A stretch of 64,000 bases of DNA, from positions 222,292,532 through 222,356,531 of the forward strand of contig CM069432.1 in assembly GCA_035610365.1 (NCBI GenBank), written 5' to 3'. The notes below the pieces were generated by a model. The model saw only the letters and a list, made by a program, of their open reading frames with translations, was not told where the DNA came from and ran no database searches. The stretch comes from Aquatica leii (taxonomy: Eukaryota > Arthropoda > Insecta > Coleoptera > Lampyridae). The position numbers were made by a program, and so were the translations under genes. This document shows positions 34,701 through 46,000 of this stretch, in pieces (the first letter of the stretch is position 1; each line of letters begins with the position of its first letter).

Positions 34701-35746
34701 TTTTGTTTTTCTAACTTAAATTCATGAATAAATTTATTAGTATTTGTGTTTTAAAAATCATGCAGATCGTGATGTTTTACAAGTATTAATTTTTTTGAGA
34801 ACTACTTGTTCAGTGTAAGTTCGTTGTGGAACCTTTTCAAGAAATGCCTTTACTTCAGTTCAGTTCAGAGAAAATTACGTCATACTATCTAGTTTTGTTG
34901 TTTGAAAAATTTATCATCAATTTTACCTACAGTATCGGTATAAAAATGAATTTAGAGAAACAAAAGTAGATAGACAGAAAGTGAAAATACTACCTGTACC
35001 GGTATTACGTTTTAAACTGCTATAGCATGAAATTCTAATAGAGTTACTGTACATTTTGTAATGTACGGTTTTGTAAAATTTATGTTTTAAGAAATGTGTT
35101 ATGTGTCAATTTAATGGTTTTTTCGTATCGTTGCTGAACCCTAATTTTGCAATTTTGCGGATTAAAAAAAATTAAGGTTTCTCCTTCTGCAACTGCTTCA
35201 CCTGTAACCTTTACCGGTCGCTATATTTTCTATTTTTTATTTTTTTAATGTAACTTTTCATTGTGATAATTAAGTTTAATTCAAATAGGAATACAAGTTA
35301 TACAAGTTTATAGTTTACTAGTTAATTTTAGTTAATTTTAATGTGCGCTATGCAAGGCCCATGCAAATTTTAGATCACTTTGTTCTATTTTTGTGTGTAT
35401 TAACCCAATCCCTTTTTATTATAGTAAGTTTAGTTGATGTTTGAATTTTAATTATGCTATGTTTGTTAATTAAGCTTGACTTTACTTTAGATCCGCTCGC
35501 GTTGTATTTTGTTTTATTGTTTTGTTTAAGTATAACTTTTAGATTTATGTCGATAATTTTCAAAGGTAAGTTCCATGAGAATTAAAACTACCGGACGAGT
35601 TTGTTGGTAAATAAGAACCTAGAAACTATTAAACGCCGTGACTTTATTTGGTGTCGTACCGATTTAGTGTGTATTTAATTTTTTTTTTAACAACCAAACA
35701 TTTACAAATTCAATTATTGTACTACCCATGCACTTCTCACTGAGCA
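31721..35746. other. No gene recognised
   Basis: Long AT-rich stretch. The only item of note is a stop-to-stop frame of 59 codons on the minus strand at 32246-32425 (see findings). No repeats with visible ends. Confidence 0.4.
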
Positions 35747-36600
35747 TGTAACGTCCCGTTTGAGTTCATTACAATTAAAATTTAATTTTACATTCGTTTA
35801 TTTTCTGCAACTAATATTGCACGTAAATTTATTCAGTTTGGCAACGTCACGTTGTTTTAACCGACTTGAGTGTAGCTGAAAACTTGCACTTCCGCTGGGG
35901 CCACGCTTGGCGTGCGTGTCATAGTGATGCGGGGAAGTCAAATTTTCTTGATTATGGCGTAAAAACTCATGTAATTTAATTTTTTATTCATTCCATCTAA
36001 TTATTGGTGACCTTTATTTTGATATAATTTTTCTATTGAATTCAACATTTTTAGTGGTTTCATAATGTTGCGCAATCGTTAGACAAAGGAATTTATTTTG
36101 AAGGCCGTTGTTGTAAATGCAGCGTGAGTACATAATGTCATTCAAAAAACCATTCTAATTATTTATATTTAGGGTCTTTTTATTGGATCTTTCTTTTTAT
36201 TCTGGATCTTTTCGTTTACTGGATTTTTATTCTGGATCTTTCATTTTGATTTGGCGTTTAATTACTGGATTTTTCGTTAATGGAGTTTATTATACATTGA
36301 TATTTCATGTTTGCTGGTGTGTTTTGAAATATACATTCCTTTAGAAGAATTTTATCACAACAACAAAGTATGTGCTAAAAATAGAAGATATACGATAACG
36401 TCATATCATATGGTGAGTCAACTGAAATTAAGATACTGCATTTTACCTTCAAATAATTAAATTGTGTCATTAAAACTGTTCACTCGATAACAAATTAACC
36501 GTTTACTATTTTTTTGCATTTAATATTAATTACTTATTAGGTGTAAGATTTTACGCTTTTTATTCATCACCAATTTAAAAGGTGATTGGCGCCCTAATAT
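35747..36600 (+). other. Possible gypsy-like LTR/leader, weak
   Basis: TGTAACGTCCCG at 35747 resembles a gypsy LTR start, and TGGCGCCCT at 36587-36595 resembles a primer-binding site. The piece at 35880-35945 is unusually GC-rich for the window. The sequence before TGGCGCCC does not end in CA, and no second copy exists in the window, so this may equally be a host regulatory region. Confidence 0.2.
36172..36285 (+). repeat. Degenerate short tandem repeat (TATTCTGGATCTTT)
   Basis: Five or six units of about 16-25 bases containing TGGATCTTT or TGGATTTTT, separated by T-rich spacers. Confidence 0.7.
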
Positions 36601-36849
36601 TTTATTTTAAATCCTGTTTTTTTTCTAATATGTTTAATTCAAATATTGTTCTTTAATGTAAATAGTATATTAAGTTATAATTAATAAATTTAAGGAGTTC
36701 ACATCTTTGTAATTATTTCCATTCAACCCATACCCAGAGGTCTGCGCTTACGATTGCTGCCGAGGTCAAATTATTATTTTTACTTTTATTAAATGTATTT
36801 TTACATTTTTATTATACGTTCTTTATTGCGGGTCAAATTTTTTTTTACA

Positions 36850-37559
36850 ACCAACCCGAGCAAACACCTTTACGTTACGTTTTGTAAGCAATTTTACGAT
36901 AACAAAATTTAGTACGTAACATATTAAGAAACCTAAATCTACACCTAATTTACTTTGACTAAAAAGTTTTTTTAGTCAAAAACTGGCCAATTTAGTAAAT
37001 GTGCGCCACTTGTAATTGAATATCAATTATATGTCTAGAATTACATCGCATATTAACAATGGTAACAAAATTTTTTCAAGCGATAAACCAACCAAAACGG
37101 TGTTGTAAACAAAAAAAATATACGCAACTTTTGCTTTTAACAAACCAAAGTAGTTATAAAACTCGATTAGAATTAAGAAGATTACGGCATTTATGTGAAA
37201 CACCATGTTCATTAATGATATTTACTCGTAAAGTAGTCAACAATACCAAGACTGCATTAGATGTAAGAGTAACGATTATTTTGTTAGGTGTCTACAGGAG
37301 AAGATGAACAACCAAATTGTAAAACAGAAATGTCAAAATGACGAAAAATGTGTTCTTTTTTGTAATACTTACAGTTGAATTTTAAACTACAACATGGTGA
37401 GAAATGCTCTTTGCGCAAACTAGTTTATGCAAACATTTTACTTCTTTACTTTAGTATTGCTTGAAGCAATAGATAATTTAGAAAACTCTTAGCATTTTTT
37501 TAACATACGGACAAAGATTTTCTAGATCCTACCGCACCCCTGTTCTAAAGTAGACGGCT
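36850..37559. other. No gene recognised; small hairpin at 36954-36980
   Basis: TTTGACTAAAAA (36954-36965) pairs perfectly with 36969-36980 across a 3-base loop. Otherwise nothing supportable. Confidence 0.45.
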
Positions 37560-38300
37560 GCTCTGTGTTGCTCAGTCTCTGATTTTACCATTCCTAGGTT
37601 AACTTCTTACTCAGTTGTAACATAAATTTTAATTTACTTGCCATTTTGGTTAACTCGGGTACGTAAATTAAGTAAGCATTATATCTAATCTACTTCGCTT
37701 TTTGTCGAGTTATAATTTATTACAACTTCTAGCTTTTTAGATGTTTCATTTATTTTTGCCTCTTGATAATAACAGGAAACTAAAACCACCAATTTATTTG
37801 CCTTTCGCTTAGACGACCCTAAACTAAACTATTTAAAATAAATATGTTTTGTGTTTGTTTTCGACAATTAAAATTACAAAACTCGGGAGGTAATTCTTTT
37901 TATTTCTTTACATATTTCCAATAACAGTAAGTTTGTCATTAAGGATACACTACAAAACCAGTTATTTATAGTGACCTTACGATTTGATTCCTTTATTAAC
38001 ATCAAATTTTCCACGAAATAGTCCGCTATTGACTTTGTTAAATCTTTTATTTGCTTACCAAGATAAAATACGGCATCTTTCATTTACTTGGTTGAATTGT
38101 CACACATCATTACTATTTTAATTCCATAAGATCTAAGATATATACATACATTCGAAAAAGGCAGCGCCCGCTAAAAACAACTAGTTGCTTATCTATGGTG
38201 ACATATGAGCTGGGCTTATAATTATTTTTACACTTTCTCAATAACATATCTTATATTTTTGAAACAGGAAGTTTATAAGAAAGTTAAAACTCGTTCTTAA
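37560..38300 (-). pseudogene. piggyBac-B transposase, C-terminal half
   Basis: Seen on the minus strand, from 38300 down: KLPVS-x-I, DMLLRKCKNNYKP and YVTIDKQLVVFSGRCLFRMY (first Asp of the triad). Then come DAVFYLGKQIKDL, SNRKVTINNWFCSVSLMTNL (second triad position has N instead of D, in INNWF) and KEIKRITS, KRKANKLVVL, NETSKKLEVVINYNSTKSEVD (third Asp), NAYLIYVPEL and KLKFMLQLSKKL. These are piggyBac core blocks in the right order, in several frames, with a deletion after the third Asp. The replaced Asp and the stops show it is dead. The matching N-terminal half lies at 42240-42830 on the same strand, across an inserted element. Confidence 0.78.
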
Positions 38301-39255
38301 CATCCCAGTAAACACAAAATTGATAATGTTTAATAACAGATTCAAAACAAAAAAATTATGATTCACTCTTGTTTCAAACATAAAAGAAACCTAACTGCAA
38401 TAAAATAGCTATAAGTTCATCGCTGTTTCACTTATTTGCATCAGTATAGTTTCGGTATTTTAAATTCAAATTTGTTGCAAAATAAATGTTGCATTCGGTT
38501 TACGTTTTAAAAGCTTCGTTCTTGAACTGATACTAAATGATCAATAAATATATAATCTTCTTGTTTCAATAATGAACTAAAACAATTCTTTTAATAATAC
38601 AATAATACATTTTCGAATACACGTTTCAAATTTTATTGCACAATAAATATTTTTAAATACATCACAATGAGTTTTTTACATATTGCAACTTTCTTTTTGT
38701 GGTCTTTTCACGGAAGCTTCGAAAAAATGCATCAGTTACTGTTGGGTAGCAACTTTTAACCGCATCTGTAACATAGAAATAAATATTTCATTTATATACA
38801 TACATAATCATAGAATTACACAAAATTAATTACATTTTTTTAATCAAAAACAACACAAACGTAATATAAATATCACTTTAGCAATTACAAGAAAGTTATA
38901 AAAACACTGTGAATACCTTTAGCTGTACATAATCGTATAGAAAACTTGAATAATTGAACTGTAATTATAAATCCTAAAGTATCATCAGATTTACGCAATA
39001 ATCTACCTTAACCGATTAACGCCTGAGTAATTTTTTTTTGAGTTTTTTGTATTTTCTTTCATAACTTAGTTGTTTAGATGTAATATAGTGAGAAAATACT
39101 TTTTTTTTTAAGATTAGGTCAAAGTTCACTTAGTAATAAGGTGTTCCCATTTCGGCGCGCTAGGCGCATTACAGGAGAAAACGATTTATTAAAAAAAATG
39201 AAAAGAGAAACCAACATATGTCTACATTTACTATTAAAAACATTATTCAAATATT

Positions 39256-41448
39256 CTATTTAGTGTGAAATCCCTTAAAGCATTCGACACAAAGTCCAAC
39301 TTGACATTTGTCGCACATTGTTCGTCCCCTGCTGCTACAGTTGTTTCCAGCACATCGTTTTCTTTTCCCATCTGGTACTGGAATAACATAATGAGCCATG
39401 TTATCAAGCCGAATGTCATCAGCCACTCGCGTATTGTCTCCAGGATGTTTAGCAGTCCTGCCGTTGCCTTTTGGAAGATTTTTATATCTTCTCAAGTAAG
39501 TCTGTAACATAAAAAGACAAAATAGTAACCATCAGGGTTGACACAGACAAATATAATATTATATTATGCAAACAAAAGTTGGATTACCTGTGCGATACTC
39601 CTTTTAACTTCAAGTTGACTTATAGGTTGACCACTTTTTTTACGGAGTTGCCATGCGTTATGTATGGAAACATCAACCAAATAGGTAAAAATCGGCCAGT
39701 ACCACTTTTTTGATCGTATTCCAACACGGTAACTAAAATAAATACTTTTTACAAGCAATACGCAAACGTATATAGACGGCTTACTTAGATACATTTTCAT
39801 CCATCTGGTCCGTTCCGCCCATATTTTTGTTGTACTGTAAAAATGCATCAGGTCTCGAAATGGGAATAGTTTTTATCTCTTCGGGAATATCTATCAACGT
39901 TTTTAAGTGGTGAAACTCCAAAGGATGTACTAGCTATAGTAGCTACGCTATTGTCCATCCATCGTATAAACTGAATGCCAGTATTCTTTTCTAGCACTGT
40001 AGAATATGTACCGCGTAACTTTTTCATAATGATCTTTTGGCCATTATTGGACAGTCACGCGGAATTCTGTTCTCTCTAACTGTTCCTGTTGCTCCATATC
40101 CGTTAGCTTTCAGCGTGCACAGGAGATTGACACCCGTAAAAGATTATCAAAGAACAGGTTGTAACGGTGAACTCTCTTATTAGCGTCCAAATCCTCCATC
40201 ATTTGCAGAAGAGGCGCAGCGGCTTTTCCAACCAGTTGTTCATATGTATTGTTGGCCCGTGGATTTTTTCCTTGATATATTTCAAAGTTAACCATATAGC
40301 CACTAGGTGTGTTGAGAGACCACACTTTGTATCCAAATCTTATGGGCTTTCCACGGATGAACTGCTTGCATCCGTGGCGCCCATAGTATCGGATCATCGA
40401 TTCATCATAAGATAAATTTTGCTCAGGAACAAAATGAGCCAAAAACTTAGCTTTCAATGAATCTGTCAAAAATCTTAACTTGTACATCTTGTCTTCTTTG
40501 TCAATTTTATTGTTGTCAGCAAAATGAATAAAACGACATATTTGCAGGAACCGGTCTCTTCGCATAGCCTCAAAAACCATCTCATTTCGCATGTCCTTTT
40601 CCGTTTCCCAGTAACTTCTTTTCGAGGGCAACCGATTATAGCCACTAAGTATCAAAATTGCTAAAAACACTTTTACTTCTTCTACTGAAATTTTGGGATC
40701 AGCACAGTTTTTAAAAAGAGCATAATTTCTAGTTTGTTGGACTATTTCTTCTAATAATTCATGCGTAAAGAATACCTCAAATAACTCAACGTTCGTTAGC
40801 TGGCTATAGTTGGTGTAGTCCCCCTGTGGAAACGGATATTTAGGTGATTCTAAGTCACCCATTTCACAAAACGAATACATTGACGGCTTACTGTCTAGAG
40901 TAAGTGATTTTTTAGCAGCAATTTTTGAAGTTGTAGGTGTATCAACCGAGGTATCAACAGCTTGGGCGTCTGAGAAATCTTTCACAAGCTCCTCTGCTAC
41001 TCCTCCAACTCTTCTGTTATTTGTGAAACGAATTTCTGCTTCGGCAGAAAGCTGACGGCTAGTAAGGTTGTCCACTAAACCACCCTCCTCATCGTCACCA
41101 GAGTCCTCATCAGTAAGGGCATGAGAATCGGGTGGTTCTATATATATATATATCTCCGATTTGTACATCGCTATCAGACTCGTACGCTATATCTAAGGCT
41201 TCTTTCAGTGTAATTCCCCTAAAATATAATTTTTTATATAGAAAATCATTCTAACATGCAAACCGCCTAGCGGTTCCATATGGGAACAGCGTGTTTTATA
41301 GGGCCGTAATAAAAAAATACCGCTTGTACTGTAATACCAGTGATGAAAATAACTTGCCTTAGGTTGTAACCAACAGATACAATTAGGAAAATTAAGTTTC
41401 TCTAAAGGTAAATGCTTCAAAATATACTTACACTAAACGAAAGTCCAT
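39256..41448 (-). pseudogene. piggyBac-C transposase gene, 4 exons, recently broken
   Basis: Cut-and-paste transposase. Exon 1 starts at 41448-41446 (MDFRLV) and splices at GTAAGT (intron 41431-41219) to GITLKEALDIAYESDSDV. An acidic N-terminus leads to the core: KRSYWETEKDMRNEMV, ICRFIHFADNNKID, LSYDESMIRYYGRHGCKQFI (first Asp), GYKVWSLNTPSGYMVNFEIY, YNLFFDNL (second Asp) and GGTDQMDENVS (third Asp). A 52-base intron (39784-39733) joins DENVS to YRVGIRSKKWYWP. A third intron (39587-39502) joins RSIAQ to TYLRRYKN, and the gene ends in a cysteine-rich finger (CSSRGRTMCDKCQVGLCVEC) at 39256. Damage is light. It consists of a length change in a TA run (41139-41153), a one-base loss in a T run near 40150, and frame changes near 40030 and 39905. 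A 352-codon frame (40110-41168) is still open. Confidence 0.88.
41139..41153. repeat. TA microsatellite that breaks the piggyBac-C reading frame
   Basis: A pure TA run inside the acidic N-terminal coding region. Upstream codons (…SDSDVQIGD) and downstream codons (IEPPDSHALTDEDS) are in different frames, so the repeat has changed length since the gene was active. Confidence 0.7.
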
Positions 41449-42239
41449 TATTTACAGAGACGACCGCCCAGAGAAACTTAAAACAAATATCACAACACAA
41501 CAAATTAACTAAAACACAGCGTGAGGTTCACCAAAGTCTGTATTAAACATAACCTGCAAAAGATACCGCGAAAACCACCTCCACATGTACCTACCACGTT
41601 AAATAGAGAGCGCTACCGGGTGGTTCCATACGGCACCACTAGGCGCTAATGGGTTAACGCAATCATGTGTGTTAATTTACATTTTTTTATACAAATTAAA
41701 ACATGATACATAAAGAACAAAAATGATAATAATATTGATTATACTTATGGATTATAATTAAATGTTTCGACTTACTGTTTATTGTTCCATTTCGTAATTG
41801 TACACACAGCATCACTTATCAAACTGCAACCGAACAAGTGAAGATATCAATTTGCAGCGCAAGCGTTGACGACAGTAATCAAAAGTATAGCAACGACTAA
41901 TGCTGACTAATCACAAAGTATTCGTTTTTACTAAAACGATTCCACTGTTTTGAAAATAATTCAATTTTATTTAACCGATCAACGAACAATTCCAGTTATT
42001 CAAAACATATTCGGTTTTAATAAATCAGTTTTTAGACGGTTGCTGATTATGGGACAAAGATTTGAAGCATTGAAACGGTTTAAAACTGATTGTGAAAAAT
42101 AGGAACTCTTTCAATTTATTCATTGTCAGTTACATGTAAATGATATAAAAATGGAACTAACACGAAACAACGTATTGAAACAATTGTTTTAATTTTGTGA
42201 CTGTAACAGTTTCAATCCGTGTTTACTGGGATGGTAGCT

Positions 42240-42830
42240 TTGTATCAATGTCCGCCATATTTGCTATTAAACAATATTTTGCTAGAGAGGTGGTTATCCT
42301 TCAATGCAGTAAATATTAGCGTTTTCCACAAAACCGTCTGCGAGATTTATGTAATTCACTCTTTGACGACGAATTTCCTGGGTGGTATCTAAAAAGAATT
42401 TGTTTTTTATTTTCGTGTCTATGAAAAAATTAAAGCACTCATTGATATCGAAAGTATATTTTGTGATTAGTGTAGCGATTAGTAAGTAATTCTGTTAAAG
42501 TCGTTTTAGTATTAAATCAAAGTCTGTAATATTTGTTACATTTTCTAGCTCTTTTTGTGTTCTTTTCCTATTTTTTTTGGATGTCGTGTTAATTTTTTCT
42601 TGTTCTATAAAAAAGATAATATTACTATCAATTTTATCACAAGATAGTAACCCCGATCATTCATCATCATCTGGGTCTTCTTCTAATTCCGAATCTGCAA
42701 TGTTTTCTACTTCTACATTATCCCTGATAAATTTACCATAATCGCTTAGATCATCTAGTAATTACCAAACTAATTCGGGGTCAGTATCCGCCAAAATATT
42801 CTTTTATTATTATTTATCGAATATTTCTTA
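42240..42830 (-). pseudogene. piggyBac-B transposase, N-terminal half
   Basis: Seen on the minus strand: an acidic start (DDLSDYGKFIRDNVEVENIA, then DSELEEDPDDDE) at about 42760-42660, then a lysine-rich stretch. Near 42440-42310 comes INECFNFFIDTKIKNKFFLD followed by TTQEIRRQRVNYINLADGF. Known: piggyBac transposases start acidic and then have an F-x-x-F-[IF]-x-x-x-x-[IL]...T-N-x-E-I-x-x-x-R-x-x-Y helix block before the catalytic core. The identification rests on that pattern and on the core being found, same strand and right order, at 37560-38300 across the inserted element. Several stops. No TTAA end identified. Confidence 0.5.
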
Positions 42831-42876
42831 CTATTGCCAGTTATACGCCTTCTCGGCGTGTAAAATTTATTCGGTT

Positions 42877-43087
42877 ATTGCCAGGCCTACGTCAAATTGA
42901 CGTAAAAACAAATTTAAAATTCAACACCACTCTACTTATAGAACGCGTACTTTGTCATGGTTCTAAGCTTATTGTCGGTATAGTTCGAAGAAAGCATAGC
43001 TAGTAGCTGAGAGTAACATAACAAGCGTATGTGGATTTACGCGCTAAATTTGAAATGCTGTACGTCAAATTTACGTGCACTGGCAAT
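42877..43087. repeat. 28-bp inverted repeat pair
   Basis: ATTGCCAGGCCTACGTCAAAT...ACGTA at 42877-42904 is inverted at 43061-43087 with a few mismatches. The inner part ACGTCAAATTGACGT is itself palindromic. Another ATTGCCAG with a TACGCC/GGCGT hairpin lies at 42834-42861. Could be a 211-bp MITE or the subterminal region of piggyBac-B. Confidence 0.6.
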
Positions 43088-46000
43088 CTAAGATTAGACT
43101 AAGCAATTTATGAGTTAGCTTTGCGAGTTTCTAATTTTTGGACTATTTGAGAATCTAGTTCGTTTGTGCTTAGTGGAAAAAAAACAAAAAAAAATTATAA
43201 ATTACACTTAGAAACAAAAAGTTTTTAAAATGTTAGATAACATTCTAAGTCAATAATATTGTTTATGTTTAGTATATAGATTCCCTAAAATAAAGATATA
43301 TAAAAAATCGAATGGAGAAAAACTTAATTTTACATTATTAATTAAATATAGATAAGTAATATAGTTTACAAAACGATTCCATATTTTTATTTCACATAAT
43401 ATTACGCAGTTTTTTAATATAAATTTCAACTTGATATAGTTTATTTTTTTAGTACACTTTTATTCTTATTTATTTATTTTATTTATAATATGTATTGTTT
43501 ATGTTTATTAACAGTATTATAAATGCATTACTTTATTCATTAATTCAACTTAAAAATACTCTGCACAGTTTTACCAATATTATAAAAAAATATTCCTAAA
43601 AATTCTAAGACCACGTATAACACGACTTTTTACCGTAATAATTACATTACGGTACCGTTTTAATCTAGAGGTTCTTTTATTATTAGGTTGTTTTCAGAAA
43701 ATTGCTAATTAAAATTAATTATTTACTTTGAGCTAATCAAATATTTGAAACCTCATCTTTCACTAAAGTTATTTTGAAAATAAATCTTTAGAGGTCTTTT
43801 ATTTATAATAATTTTAATTAAAATTTTTTATACTTTACAGTATATAATCATAATAATTATTTTTTAAATAAATTGACATAAAAGTTTCTTCGTCTTTTCT
43901 AAAATTTAAAATTAGGTTTTACGAACACTTGCAATGTTGTGTTTCTCACTTTGCTTCTGCCTCAAATGCAAAAGTTTTTAATTAAGTTTAATATTGAGAA
44001 TGTTCGCTTGAAAACTAAGATTTTATATTTGCCCGCAATAAACAAAACTGTATAAAAATTATAATAAAAAGAACGTCTTTTAATTTAAACTTAAGTTCAT
44101 TACCTTAAAATGTTTAGAAAAGAACGCGGTTTTAGAATTCTAATAAATACAAGATCATTGATAATAATCGGTTTAAATGTAAATGTCTTTGTTTTTGCAA
44201 GATTTTAATAATAAGCTTAAATTTTGATGTACATTCTATATTTTAAAATATAGAATATCAAGTATGTATACTGTTAATTATGTTATTATTTTCAGTTAAT
44301 TAACGTTGGATTAAAAACAGTTATTGGTTTTTTTCACTGTAAGTTTATGTATAAAACAGATATATATAAATTTTACAAAAAATTTACCCCAAAAAAAATG
44401 TTTAGTGATACGGTGTTTTATTATATTGAGAATTGTAAAATATAGTGGCAAACAATTACTATAGTACGACAGTTTCTACTTACGCTTAATAGTTCTGTTT
44501 AGCATAAACTTCGACTTCCTTGTTGCGCTTCAACTATTCCAAATAGGTAACTTTGCAAATTAACATTCATAATGTTGCAGTTTGTATGAAATAAATAGTT
44601 TTATTTTACATTAATTTGATTATTAACGTAACAGTTCTATTACATGTATTAAAACTAAAAATAAAACGCATGTATTAATAATTAAAGACTACCTTATATC
44701 TAGGTAACAAACGGTTATTGATTTACTCTAAATGAAATATTATTGATACAGTTATTACCTGTTTTATTTTCAATAGTGTCTATAAAAAGTTTTTAATTAA
44801 TTCTTCTTGACTGCCATGCAGAAAACTAGCAATTTATTTTAGATCTAGTAACTACTGCACTACATCAAATAGTGACTCAAATACATACAAGAGATGTATT
44901 TTAATTTATATATAAATTGAATAGTTTTTTAGTAACTAAATACGCCATTAACATACTCCAAATAATAAAAATTTAAGATATATACATAATCGTTAAATTT
45001 CTATAAAAATAATTCAAAATAATACATTCGTTCTTATAAAAAAATAAAAAATTGATTACAATAATAAAAATGTCAACTGATGTTGCTTTTATTTTAAAAG
45101 CTTCAACTTCTACGTTATCGTGCGTTTTTTTAACGTTGTTGTGTGATGGACACAACACATGTTTATTTTACGCTTCTATACTCAATACAAATGTAAATCC
45201 GTTGTGCGTCATCAATCTTAATGACATTATACTAAAACTGTCTCGTAAGATAAACTATTATAAAATGTAAGATTAATCTTATTTTTTTACGAGAAAACAC
45301 AAGGTTCTATTCAAGGTATTATAAGGGTAATAATCATAAAACATTTTGGGCTAAAATTTAATTTATTGACGTTAATATTTATGAAAGCTTCTTAAAGTTT
45401 AGTTAATCAACTCAACTATGCTTGTCACAAAATTAAATCAAATAAATGAATTGTGTAAATTTAAATATATGAATAATTACTAATACTACCAATTCTTACA
45501 TCTGTTTATTTGTGAAAGTTAGTTTAAAGTAACGCATAATTTATTAATTAAAAAATTTATACAAGTTTTGTTTCGTAAGTGGCACCGCTGTATTGTAGTG
45601 CTAAGTTTGAAATAGTATATTGTATAATGAGTAAGAAATAGTTGTCATTACCAACGAAAATGAAAATTTGCAGCCGAGCCGAAAGCGAGGCTCGCAATTC
45701 AAACGAGTTGGCAATACACATTCTTAACGATTTATACACTACTTTTTCTACGACTATATGTTTAATTTTAATCGAAATTAAATTAAATTTTTTACGAGAA
45801 CAAATAACGCGGAAAATAAATAATCTAAACTTAAAAATTGGTGCTGGTAGTACTTGTAGTAATAATAATAGTTATAAGTGTAACTATTATTTGATTTTTA
45901 GCTATGCACTTCTATTTAGAAAAATTATAAGTATAATTTACGTGGCTTTTGCTTTTGCAGCCAGTAAATAAAATAAATCTGTTTATGCGGAAGCCTGAGT

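Larger units (their letters stand above)
39012..41653 (-). mobile_element. piggyBac-C element, complete with TTAA target duplication
   Basis: TTAA at 39008-39011 and 41654-41657 flank imperfect inverted ends: CCGATTAACGCCTGAGT on the left against CCCATTAGCGCCTAGT on the right, read inward. Subterminal CTAGGCGC and GGTTCCATA/GTTCCCAT motifs recur near 39145-39172, 41260-41290 and 41620-41645. Length is 2642 bp, and it contains one four-exon transposase gene. TTAA targeting is specific to piggyBac-type elements. Confidence 0.9.
38301..42233. mobile_element. Element with 15-bp terminal inverted repeats, host of piggyBac-C
   Basis: CATCCCAGTAAACAC at 38301-38315 is perfectly inverted at 42219-42233. 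After removing piggyBac-C (39012-41653 plus one TTAA) the unit is about 1.29 kb of AT-rich DNA with no coding frame and with several internal GAAAC/GTTTC motifs. This suggests a non-autonomous element. It separates the two halves of piggyBac-B, which supports its being an insertion. No clear target duplication (the flanks are TTAA on the left and GTAG on the right). Confidence 0.6.

Noticed and set aside
24086..36600. A single gypsy element with LTRs at 24.1 and 35.7 kb around the 30.7-kb pol remnant
   Set aside because: The two LTR-like sequences do not resemble each other, and a piggyBac pseudogene and long unrelated DNA lie between.
35747..36600. A confident LTR call
   Set aside because: The start and a primer-like TGGCGCCCT are suggestive, but the sequence before it lacks a CA end and there is no second copy.
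40167..40415. 82-residue open frame on the plus strand
   Set aside because: Antisense to the intact 352-codon part of piggyBac-C.
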